Source: Nocardioides yefusunii
Lineage (GTDB): Bacteria > Actinomycetota > Actinomycetes > Propionibacteriales > Nocardioidaceae
Length of the DNA: 64,000 nt
Assembly: GCF_004014875.1 (NCBI RefSeq)
Contig: NZ_CP034929.1
Location: forward strand, 1,550,001-1,614,000
Reading direction: 5' to 3'
The number at the start of each line of letters is the position of its first letter. The first letter of the stretch is position 1. The translations under genes and the position numbers were made by a program. Under the pieces are notes generated by a model. It did not search any database, was not told the DNA's origin, and was given only the letters and a program-made list of their open reading frames with translations. Below are positions 57,662 through 64,000 of the stretch, piece by piece.

Positions 57662-59155
57662 GTGAGCATCCCCACCACCACGGTGAAGCCCTCCGGCGCG
57701 GCCTCCGCGCCGGAGAGCTTCACCCGGGAGAACCCCGCACGGGTCGACGAGACCGTCGGCACCGTCACCTTCACCACCCCTGAGCAGGTCGACGACGCCG
57801 TGCGCAGCGCCGGCGTGGCCCAGCGTGCCTGGGCGCAGGTCCCGGTCGCCGAGCGCGCCGAGGCCCTGCGCCGCGCCGCCGACGCCGTGGTCCCGCACCT
57901 GGAAACCATCGGTGAGCTGATGGCCCGCGAGACCGGCAAGGTCCGCGGTGACTCCATCGGTGAGGCCACGTTCGGCGTCGCAGTGATGCGTCACTACGCC
58001 GACCGTGCCGCCGAGATCCTGGCTCCTGAGGTCAGCGACGACGAGCGTGGGCGTCTGGTCATCGACCACCGCCCATTCGGCGTCATCGGTGCGATCACCC
58101 CGTGGAACGCGCCGATCATCCTGACGATCCTCAAGGTCGCCCCGGCCGTGGTGGCCGGCAACGCGATCGTGATCAAGCCGTCGCCGTTCGCACCGTTCGC
58201 GGTGCAGCGCTTCTGTGAGATCGTCGCCGAGCACCTGCCGGCCGGACTCGTCCAGGTCGTACAGGGTGACGTCGAGACCGCGACCGCACTGGTCGGCAAC
58301 ACCGGTGTCAACCGGATCGCCTTCACCGGTGGTGACGGGGCGGGGCGTGCGATCGCCTCTCTGGCGGGTCGCACGCTGACGCCCAGCGTCCTCGAGCTCG
58401 GCGGCAACGACGCAGCGATCCTGCTCGACGACGTCGACCTCACCGACGAGGCTGCCGACCGTCTCGTGATGGCGGCCTTCGCCACCTCGGGTCAGGTCTG
58501 CATGGCGGTGAAGCGTCTCTACGTCCACCGTTCGCGTTTCGACGAGGTCGTCGCCAAGATGGAGGCCGCCGCTGAGCGTGCCCTGCACCTCGGTGACCCG
58601 CTCGCGGACGGCGTGACCGTGGGGCCGGTCGTCAACGCCGCTTCCCGCGCCCGTCTCGAAGGCCTGCGTGCCTCCGTGGTCGACGCCGGGGGAGAGGTCC
58701 GCGAGATCGGCACCGTCGTCGAGGGCACGGACCTGGAGCGTGGCCACTACGTGCGTCCCGCCCTGGCTCTGGGCCTGGACGACTCCCACGTGGTCGTCGC
58801 AGCCGAGCAGTTCGGTCCGCTCCTGCCCGTGCTCGCCTTCGACGAGGTCGACGAGGTGGTGGCTCGTGCCAACGCCGGCGACCTCGGTCTGGGCGGTTCG
58901 GTCTGGTCGGCCGACGAGGACCGTGCGTTCGAGGTGGCCAGCCGCCTCGAGGCCGGTTTCGTCTTCGTCAACACCCACAACCGCACCGGCATGTCGCTGC
59001 GTGCCCCCTTCGGCGGCGTGAAGCGATCCGGTTGGGGTCGTGAGTACGGCGACGAGGGTCTGCGCGAGTACACCCAGGCGTGCGTCACGCACGCTCCGGG
59101 CGCGTTCCGGGAGGGTGGCGCCGGATCCGGTGCTGCCGCGTACCCGGGCACCTGA
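57662..59155 (+). CDS. Aldehyde dehydrogenase (copy 3)
   Basis: 497 aa, GTG 57662 after AAAGG. Motifs: IGAITPWNAPIILTILKVAPAVVAGNAIVIKPS, FTGGDGAGRAIAS, LELGGNDAAI (Glu), TSGQVCMAVKRLYV (Cys), AEQFGPLLPVLAF. The C-terminus (VTHAPGAFREGGAGSG) is low-complexity. Last gene before the terminator at 59175. Two ALDHs in succession suggest a dialdehyde or two successive aldehydes. Confidence 0.9.
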   Translation: MSIPTTTVKPSGAASAPESFTRENPARVDETVGTVTFTTPEQVDDAVRSAGVAQRAWAQVPVAERAEALRRAADAVVPHLETIGELMARETGKVRGDSIGEATFGVAVMRHYADRAAEILAPEVSDDERGRLVIDHRPFGVIGAITPWNAPIILTILKVAPAVVAGNAIVIKPSPFAPFAVQRFCEIVAEHLPAGLVQVVQGDVETATALVGNTGVNRIAFTGGDGAGRAIASLAGRTLTPSVLELGGNDAAILLDDVDLTDEAADRLVMAAFATSGQVCMAVKRLYVHRSRFDEVVAKMEAAAERALHLGDPLADGVTVGPVVNAASRARLEGLRASVVDAGGEVREIGTVVEGTDLERGHYVRPALALGLDDSHVVVAAEQFGPLLPVLAFDEVDEVVARANAGDLGLGGSVWSADEDRAFEVASRLEAGFVFVNTHNRTGMSLRAPFGGVKRSGWGREYGDEGLREYTQACVTHAPGAFREGGAGSGAAAYPGT

Positions 59156-59174
59156 CACCTGGATCCGTTCCAGG

Positions 59175-59220
59175 CACGAGAGGCTCTCTTCCCGGGTCGG
59201 GAGGAGGGCCTCTCTGCGTG
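59175..59220 (+). terminator. Hairpin terminator of the flavin reductase operon
   Basis: CACGAGAGGC...CTCTTCCCG pairs with CGGGAGGAG...GCCTCTC...GCGTG, a long stem with small internal loops, 20 bp after the ALDH3 stop. Confidence 0.7.
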
Positions 59221-59327
59221 TCCGAGACGCTCGTTCGACGTCCACCGGGCGGCGGTTCTGAGTCTGAAAACGGCCTGTTTGAGAAAGATTCTCAGAAAAG
59301 TCGGCGGTTTCCCGCGACAACCAATCG

Positions 59328-59341
59328 CTATCATATATAGT
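59328..59341. promoter_or_regulatory. AT-rich element upstream of the RCCR-like operon
   Basis: CTATCATATATAGT; carries TATCAT and TATATA -10-like hexamers and the ATCATATATA core shared with other promoters of the second group. 40 bp before the ATG. Confidence 0.55.
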
Positions 59342-59380
59342 CCGGATCAATGATCCCCCTCACACCAACGAGGACGCCAC

Positions 59381-60199
59381 ATGAGTGAGAAGATGAAGTT
59401 CGTCCAGGACTTCCTGGACGAAGCCCCCGTCACCGACGTCTCCGCCACCTTCGCGGAGTGGCTCGACATCATCGAGGGTCTCAAGAACAAGGCGATGGCT
59501 GCCCTGGGTGACCTCCAGCGCGACCCGTCCACTGACGAGCTCGAGGCGTTCGCGTCCGAGGTCGAAGGCGGTCCTTCCGGTCAGATTCGTGCCTACACCG
59601 GCAAGAACGTCGACTGGATGATCCACTCGCACATGCAGAACCAGAAGCTCGGCTTCGTCAACGTGCACCTGACCATCTGGCTCGGCCCGCACATCGACGT
59701 CCCGCACTTCGGCATGGCGCTGGGCGCTTTCCCGCAGGCCTGGATGTTCATGGACTCCGTGCCGCGCAAGCTCATCCCCACGGACCTGGAGTACTACAAC
59801 AAGTACTACGCCCCGTTCAACGACGAGTGGCAGCAGATCCACAAGAACACCCCCGGTGTCGACGAGTTCGTCTCGCGTGACTCGTTCGTTCGCGCCACCT
59901 ACTCGCCCACCGCGTGGTCATTCATGGCCGAGCCGTCGCAGGAGTTCTTCGACCTGGCTCGCAAGACCGCCAACGACCACATGGACCGCTGGCTCCAGTG
60001 GGTCGCCGAGGCCACCGAGGTTCCCGCCGAGAAGCAGGCTGAGCTCGCTCAGAACGACCTCAACACCCGCAAGAACATCGCCGAGCTCGACCCGGCCAAC
60101 GTCGTCGCCGTGCGTTACTTCGGCGAGGAGCGCACCGAGCAGCTCGTCCGTGCCCTGTGGGGTGGCGACCGCGCCCTCCCGCGTCCGCTGGACGCCTGA
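59381..60199 (+). CDS. Red chlorophyll catabolite reductase (RCCR)-like / ferredoxin-dependent bilin reductase-fold protein, copy 1
   Basis: 272 aa, ATG with CGAGGA upstream, no signal peptide. The central and C-terminal parts match the plant RCCR (ACD2) pattern as I remember it: a P-x-F strand (IDVPHFGMALG, 106-115), MDSVPRKLIPTDLEYYNKYY (124-143; plant LDLPHRKDLVLNPDYLKEYY), EFVSRDSFVRATYSPTAW (162-179; plant YVSPSLFVRSAFSPTAS) and VRYFGEERTEQLVRAL near the end (plant RMFGEEVSSRVVHAI). RCCR reduces the ring-opened chlorophyll product with ferredoxin electrons. The residue aligning with plant Glu154 seems to be Ala113. First gene of the operon. Confidence 0.75.
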   Translation: MSEKMKFVQDFLDEAPVTDVSATFAEWLDIIEGLKNKAMAALGDLQRDPSTDELEAFASEVEGGPSGQIRAYTGKNVDWMIHSHMQNQKLGFVNVHLTIWLGPHIDVPHFGMALGAFPQAWMFMDSVPRKLIPTDLEYYNKYYAPFNDEWQQIHKNTPGVDEFVSRDSFVRATYSPTAWSFMAEPSQEFFDLARKTANDHMDRWLQWVAEATEVPAEKQAELAQNDLNTRKNIAELDPANVVAVRYFGEERTEQLVRALWGGDRALPRPLDA

Positions 60200-60213
60200 G
60201 GCTCACGCACACC

Positions 60214-61209
60214 ATGAGCAACGAGGTCGTCGTCCGCGCGTACCGCGATGCGGTGCGTGTGGACGACGTGCCCGCGCCACTCGACACGGTCCACTTGACC
60301 GTCCGTCACCCGGCGCACCAGGCACGCACTGACGCAGAGCGCATGAGTGGCGCGCTCGCCCCGGACCTGACGTCCGCCCCGTATCCCGTGGTGGTCGTCG
60401 TTCCCGGAGTGAACGTGGGCTCGGCCGGCTACACCTGGCTGGCCGCTGAACTCGTCCGCGCCGGCAACGTCGTGGTCACCTACGACTGGGTGGGGGAGTT
60501 GTTCCCCGGTCAGACGGGCCTGACGCCCGGTGTCGACATCTCTGTCGCCACCCCGCAGGCCTACGGGACCGCGCCGACCACGCCGGCACTGCGTCCGGTC
60601 CTCGACCGGCTCACCGCGCTCAACGCCGAGGGGCCGCTGGCAGGGATCTTCGACATGTCGAAGGTCGCCCTGCTCGGACACTCGGCCGGTGGCACGGTGG
60701 CGCTGCAGTCGGCCTCGCCGGTGTGGTTCCCCGAAGTGGGTGCCGTGATCACCTACGGCTCGCACCTCATGGCGTCGCAGATGCTCGGCTTCGAGCCCGG
60801 CACGCTGCTCGCCAGCCCCGCCACTGTCCCGGTGATGCTGCTCAGCGGCACCGAGGACGGCGTGGTGAAGGCCAGTTCCATCCGGTACGGCACCGAGGTC
60901 ACCGACGCGTCCCACGACCCCGTGGCGCGCACCTGGGCCGAGGGCCTGCCGCACGCGGCGGAGTCCTGGTTGGTGCAGTTCGCCGGCGCCGGGCACCTGT
61001 TGCCGGTGCAGCCGGAGGACCCCACCTCGGCTCGAGGCTTCCTCGAGGCACCCCTGGTCGCAGACCAGGAACCTCTCCGTGAGATCTTTGTGGCCCTCGT
61101 CACAGAGTTTCTCGCCACCCATCTTGGCAAGGACCCGGCAGCCGCCGAGTCCCTGTCGCAGCATTGTGAAACCCCGTCCCCACTGATCGCCGTTCTCCGG
61201 CGACGCTAG
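60214..61209 (+). CDS. Chlorophyllase-like alpha/beta hydrolase
   Basis: 331 aa from ATG 60214. Alpha/beta-hydrolase fold with PYPVVVVVPGVNVGSAGYTWLAAELVRAG (residues 57-85) and nucleophile elbow ALLGHSAGGTVALQSA with Ser157. The text around the elbow (DMSKVALLGHSAGG) resembles plant chlorophyllase (LSKLALAGHSRGG), which hydrolyses the phytyl ester of chlorophyll. PAF-acetylhydrolase and dienelactone hydrolase groups share this form, so the assignment is by context as well. No signal peptide; the C-terminal 30 residues look disordered. Lies between the RCCR-like and Rieske genes. Confidence 0.72.
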   Translation: MSNEVVVRAYRDAVRVDDVPAPLDTVHLTVRHPAHQARTDAERMSGALAPDLTSAPYPVVVVVPGVNVGSAGYTWLAAELVRAGNVVVTYDWVGELFPGQTGLTPGVDISVATPQAYGTAPTTPALRPVLDRLTALNAEGPLAGIFDMSKVALLGHSAGGTVALQSASPVWFPEVGAVITYGSHLMASQMLGFEPGTLLASPATVPVMLLSGTEDGVVKASSIRYGTEVTDASHDPVARTWAEGLPHAAESWLVQFAGAGHLLPVQPEDPTSARGFLEAPLVADQEPLREIFVALVTEFLATHLGKDPAAAESLSQHCETPSPLIAVLRRR

Positions 61210-61218
61210 GAGGAAACC

Positions 61219-62439
61219 GTGTTCAAGAACTTCTGGTACGCCGTCGAGTTCAGCCAGGACGTCGTCGCGGGCAAGCCGATGAAGGTCAAGCTGCTCGGTC
61301 AGCAGCTGGTCATCTACCGCAAGGGCAGCGACAACTCCGTCGTCGCCATGTCCGACCTCTGTGTCCACCGTGGAGCTGCGCTCTCCGACGGTGAGGTCAA
61401 GGGTGACTGCGTCACCTGCCCGTACCACGGCTGGGAGTACGAGCCCGACGGTGCCGTCAGCAAGATTCCGGCGCACCCCGACAAGCCGATCCCCCGCAAG
61501 GCCCGCGTCGACTCCTACCCGACGGTGGAGAAGTACGGCTTCGTGTGGATCTTCATGGGCGACCTGCCCGAGGAAGAGCGTCCGCCGATGCCGGACTGGT
61601 CGCTGATCGACGACACCGTGAACTACCGCGCCGTGCGTGGTTCCTTCCTCTGGAAGTCGAACTACGAGCGCATCCTGGAGAACGGCGTCGACGTCGCCCA
61701 CACCCCGTTCGTCCACGGTGGTGTCTTCGGCAACCCGGAGAAGCCCGAGGTCGCCGACTACGACGTGGAGGAGACCGACTGGAGCTGCAAGATCTCCGTC
61801 ACCCTGCACCCGCCGGCATCCAAGGGCATGTGGGGTCTCATCAACCCCAACAAGAAGCAGTCCCTCAAGGAGCGTCCGCCGGTCAAGGTGTCCAACACCT
61901 GGTGGCTGCCGAACATGATCCTGCTCGAGGTCGACACCCCCATGGGTGCCATGAAGATCTACGACGTCAACATCCCGATCGACGAGGAGACCACCCTGGT
62001 CAAGTTCGTCGCTCTGCGTGCGTTCTTCAAGGGTGCCTGGGCCGACGCCGACGCCAAGCGTCGCGTCTTCAAGGTGCTCTACGAGGACCAGGTCATCGTT
62101 GACGGCATCCGTCCCGAGCTGCTGCCCTTCGACCTCGCCTCCGAGCTGCACGTGAAGTCGGACTACAACGCGGTGCTGTTCCGCCGTCGTCGTCAGGAGC
62201 TCATCGACATGGGTTGGTCCGTCGAGGGCAACACCATCGTCGGTGAGGGCCCGGCCCGCGTCGAGGCCCGCGTCATTCCCTCCCCGGCTCGCAAGCTCGT
62301 GCCCGAGCTGGCTTCGGCCTGGAACTTCAAGGAGGTGCGCAGCCGTCAGATCCTCGAGGGCCGCGCCCCCCAGATGATGACCACCGCCGAGCGCGAGGCC
62401 ATCGACGCCGAGACCGCGGCGGCCGCCAACAAGAAGTGA
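61219..62439 (+). CDS. Rieske non-heme iron oxygenase, PaO/Tic55-like single-component type
   Basis: 406 aa, GTG with a near-perfect AGGAGGAAA site. Rieske [2Fe-2S] ligands Cys48, His50, Cys67, His70 (CVH-x16-TCPYH). The mononuclear iron site is Asp158, His161, His166 (ENGVDVAHTPFVH), resembling LMENLTDPAHVPYAH of pheophorbide a oxygenase. No reductase domain or C-terminal membrane anchor, so electrons must come from an external ferredoxin/reductase not seen in the window. The related plant enzyme opens the chlorin ring of pheophorbide a. Other members demethylate aromatics (vanillate demethylase), so the substrate rests on the operon context. Confidence 0.85.
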   Translation: MFKNFWYAVEFSQDVVAGKPMKVKLLGQQLVIYRKGSDNSVVAMSDLCVHRGAALSDGEVKGDCVTCPYHGWEYEPDGAVSKIPAHPDKPIPRKARVDSYPTVEKYGFVWIFMGDLPEEERPPMPDWSLIDDTVNYRAVRGSFLWKSNYERILENGVDVAHTPFVHGGVFGNPEKPEVADYDVEETDWSCKISVTLHPPASKGMWGLINPNKKQSLKERPPVKVSNTWWLPNMILLEVDTPMGAMKIYDVNIPIDEETTLVKFVALRAFFKGAWADADAKRRVFKVLYEDQVIVDGIRPELLPFDLASELHVKSDYNAVLFRRRRQELIDMGWSVEGNTIVGEGPARVEARVIPSPARKLVPELASAWNFKEVRSRQILEGRAPQMMTTAEREAIDAETAAAANKK

Positions 62440-62445
62440 TCGTCC

Positions 62446-62485
62446 GCCGCGTGCCGTGACCCCCGAGAAGGTCACGGCACGCGGC
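62446..62485 (+). terminator. 16-bp hairpin between Rieske and second RCCR-like gene
   Basis: GCCGCGTGCCGTGACC pairs with GGTCACGGCACGCGGC over an 8-nt loop, 7 bp after the Rieske stop. No U-tract; possible attenuator within the operon. Confidence 0.7.
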
Positions 62486-62649
62486 GCACCCGGACTGGGG
62501 ACGCTCGTGCAGCGTTCCCGGTCCAGGACCCAGGCCGGACACCGACACCGGTGGCCGGCCTTCGTCGCTCTGCGCCCACACGTGCGCGAGCGGCACTCGG
62601 GCGTGCGCCCGAACCATCCCCGCCACCACTGACACGAAGAGGTAGTCCC

Positions 62650-63390
62650 ATGACGCTTCCCGCTGATCTCTGCATCTCCACCCTCGACAAGATCGTCGCG
62701 AACACCGGATCCACCGAGATCCTCGGCGCCGACGGCGGCCCGGTCGAGGTCCTGACCTCCGTCATGGGTCCCGACCCGGTCGGTTCGGTCCGCGTCTTCA
62801 CCGGTGACAAGGTCGCCAAGATCGTCTACATCGGCGTCGTCGTCCCGCAGATCGGCCTGGACTCCCACATGGTCTTCGCCTTCATGCCGGAGAACTCCCC
62901 GGTCCCGCACTACACCCTGGACTCGGTCCAGGCCGGCGGCCACCTCGCCTTCCACCTCGACCTGATCCAGCGCGTCGACGCCGGTACCCACATGGTCACC
63001 ACCGACTGGTCGCACACCCCGATCTCCGAGGCGTTCGAGAAGCTGACCTCGTCCGAGGGCCTCTCCAAGGCTGCCCTCGAGCCGCGCCAGCTCACCGTCA
63101 TGTCCTCCTGGATGGTCGCGAACCGCGCCACCGAGGAGGCCTTCGCAGCGCTCAACGAGCCCGTCAACGCCTACCTCGACCACTGGCTGACCCTGGTCAA
63201 CAACGAGATCCCCGCCGAGGTCGTCGCCGACGTCGCCGACACCGACCTCGCGGTGCGTGACGCCAAGAACCGCGCCCTGCTGTTCTCGCCCGAGGTCGAC
63301 AAGGTCTGGGCCCAGATGACCCGTCTGCTGGGCGAGGAGACCGCCGAGCGTCTCCGTCTGCACCTCGTCTCCAACGACCTCCCGGCATGA
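62650..63390 (+). CDS. RCCR-like / bilin reductase-fold protein, copy 2
   Basis: 246 aa, ATG 62650 with AGAGGTAG upstream. It aligns along its length with the copy at 59381: TGDKVAKIV with TGKNVDWMI, PVPHYTLDSVQAGGHLAFHLDL with DVPHFGMALGAFPQAWMFMDS, and RDAKNRALLFSPEVDKVWAQMTRLLGEETAERL with the end of copy 1. At the position of plant RCCR Glu154 it has Asp91, an acidic residue that copy 1 lacks. The RK...YY segment of RCCR is not conserved. Two dissimilar copies may form a heterodimer or reduce different bonds. The stop overlaps the next start (ATGA). Confidence 0.65.
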   Translation: MTLPADLCISTLDKIVANTGSTEILGADGGPVEVLTSVMGPDPVGSVRVFTGDKVAKIVYIGVVVPQIGLDSHMVFAFMPENSPVPHYTLDSVQAGGHLAFHLDLIQRVDAGTHMVTTDWSHTPISEAFEKLTSSEGLSKAALEPRQLTVMSSWMVANRATEEAFAALNEPVNAYLDHWLTLVNNEIPAEVVADVADTDLAVRDAKNRALLFSPEVDKVWAQMTRLLGEETAERLRLHLVSNDLPA

Positions 63391-64000
63391 GCCAGGACGT
63401 GAACGCCTCCGCGGAGGTCCCCGCCGTCGAGACCGCTGAGGTCGAGACGTCGGAGTGGCAGAAGCGGATCGAGGGGGAGTGGCACGGCATCCCCGCGCTG
63501 TTCGACGCCCAGGGCAACCACGTCGGTTTCGAGTACATCGCCCGCGCCTCCGAGGTCACCGCCGAGGGTGCGCGTTACTGGATGGACTCGAAGCTCTCGG
63601 GCGCGGGTCCGCTGCGCAACCGTTTCGAACTGGGCGCCCAGTTCGACTTCGGCGTCGTGGACTCCGACACCAACCGCGTCTACACCGGACCCGACTTCTA
63701 CGGGACCGGGCAGCCGTACGGCTTCTTCGTCGAGGCGAACTACTACTCGCCCGGTTGGCAGGCCGACCTGCGCACCTGGAACCAGGTGCTCGCCGACGGC
63801 GAGACCCAGGTGTACTCCTCGGTCCTGCACGACGGCTGGGCCGTCTGCGCCGTCTTCAACGGCATCTACAAGCGGACCACTGACCGCGAGACCAACCCCG
63901 AGACGCAGAAGTTCGTCGACGAGTGGCGTGCCCTGGAGACCGAACGTGGCTCGCGGCCCCAGGTGCTGCCCACCAAGGAGAAGGGCGCCTGGACCGGCAC
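63387..64000 (+). CDS. N-terminal part of a beta-rich protein of unknown function (3' end outside window)
   Basis: 204 residues visible, ATG 63387 overlapping the previous stop. After an acidic leader (about 25 residues) come successive amphipathic strands: EWHGIPALFDAQGNHVGFEYI, ARYWMDSKLSG, RFELGAQFDFGVVDSDTNRVYTGPDF, YGFFVEANYYSPGWQADL and WAVCAVFNGIYKR. This looks like a calycin/lipocalin barrel. Because it is coupled to tetrapyrrole-type enzymes, a bilin-binding or chaperone role comes to mind, since the cyanobacterial CpcS/CpcT bilin lyases are calycins. I see no motif that proves it. Confidence 0.6.
   Translation, partial: MSQDVNASAEVPAVETAEVETSEWQKRIEGEWHGIPALFDAQGNHVGFEYIARASEVTAEGARYWMDSKLSGAGPLRNRFELGAQFDFGVVDSDTNRVYTGPDFYGTGQPYGFFVEANYYSPGWQADLRTWNQVLADGETQVYSSVLHDGWAVCAVFNGIYKRTTDRETNPETQKFVDEWRALETERGSRPQVLPTKEKGAWTG

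Noticed and set aside
60115..63363. A minus-strand open frame of over 1000 codons opposite the RCCR/Rieske genes
   Set aside because: Shadow of high-GC coding on the plus strand: composition dominated by R/G/V/D/L, no recognisable domain, while the plus frame has clear Rieske and hydrolase motifs.
1..64000. tRNA or rRNA genes
   Set aside because: No cloverleaf-like or rRNA-like sequence was noticed on either strand; a tRNAscan run would be needed to be sure.

Overview
This 64-kb window comes from a high-GC actinobacterium. GTG starts, four-base stop/start overlaps and GC-rich intrinsic hairpins are frequent. A Nocardioidaceae-type soil organism (order Propionibacteriales) would fit, but no rRNA or housekeeping marker is present, so this is inference. 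Almost the whole window is one large catabolic island. A short low-GC mobile patch (about 11.5-14.3 kb) and an accessory pair (28.4-30.0 kb) interrupt it.

Layout. 0-5.6 kb: end of an unknown gene, then a minus-strand operon of CaiB/BaiF CoA-transferase, cyclase-family amidohydrolase, MmgE/PrpD protein and hydantoinase/imidase-like amidohydrolase. 5.8-11.4 kb: GntR/FCD regulator, degenerate nitrilase-like protein, aldehyde dehydrogenase, peptide-type ABC solute-binding lipoprotein. 11.5-14.3 kb: small secreted protein, frameshifted ISL3 transposase, truncated HNH gene. 14.3-26.9 kb: DHA2-type MFS pump, two VOC/FAD-flavoprotein pairs, IclR regulator, a third VOC protein and a complete Dpp/Opp-type ABC transporter. 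27.1-30.0 kb: DUF2975/XRE pair and HEPN/TauD pair. 30.1-38.6 kb: broken SDR, VOC protein, tandem alpha/beta hydrolase, acyl-CoA synthetase, small cupin, second IclR, third FAD flavoprotein. 38.8-41.1 kb: MFS and anchored DUF1524 nuclease. 41.2-47.3 kb: membrane protein, His-rich bicupin, second acyl-CoA synthetase, HMG-CoA-lyase-like enzyme, second CaiB. 47.3-53.5 kb: maleamate-amidase-like isochorismatase-fold enzyme, two small cupins, MFS, tandem nitrilase, GntR regulator. 53.6-59.2 kb: flavin reductase/HMGL fusion, acyl-CoA-dehydrogenase-fold oxidase or monooxygenase, two aldehyde dehydrogenases. 59.4-64.0 kb: a red-chlorophyll-catabolite-reductase (RCCR)-like protein, a chlorophyllase-like alpha/beta hydrolase, a pheophorbide-a-oxygenase-type Rieske protein, a second RCCR-like protein and a truncated beta-rich protein.

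Working hypothesis. The last operon resembles the plant chlorophyll-breakdown sequence (chlorophyllase, ring-opening Rieske oxygenase PaO, bilin reductase RCCR). The remaining enzymes could finish the job on linear tetrapyrroles: VOC, FAD, cupin and two-component flavin enzymes on the bilin or its pyrrole fragments; imidase and maleamate-type amidase on maleimides such as hematinic acid or methyl-ethyl-maleimide; then PrpD, CaiB, acyl-CoA synthetase and HMG-CoA-lyase-like steps to central metabolites. Family assignments are mostly secure. The tetrapyrrole substrate and the order of steps are inference.

Regulation. Two sets of promoters can be told apart. One carries a 17-bp IclR-like palindrome, GTTCC-N7-GGAAC, often in tandem at a 20-bp pitch. 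The other carries an AT-rich element (GGATAT/ATATATGAT) that probably overlaps the -10 box and may belong to the GntR/FCD regulator at 52.7-53.4 kb.
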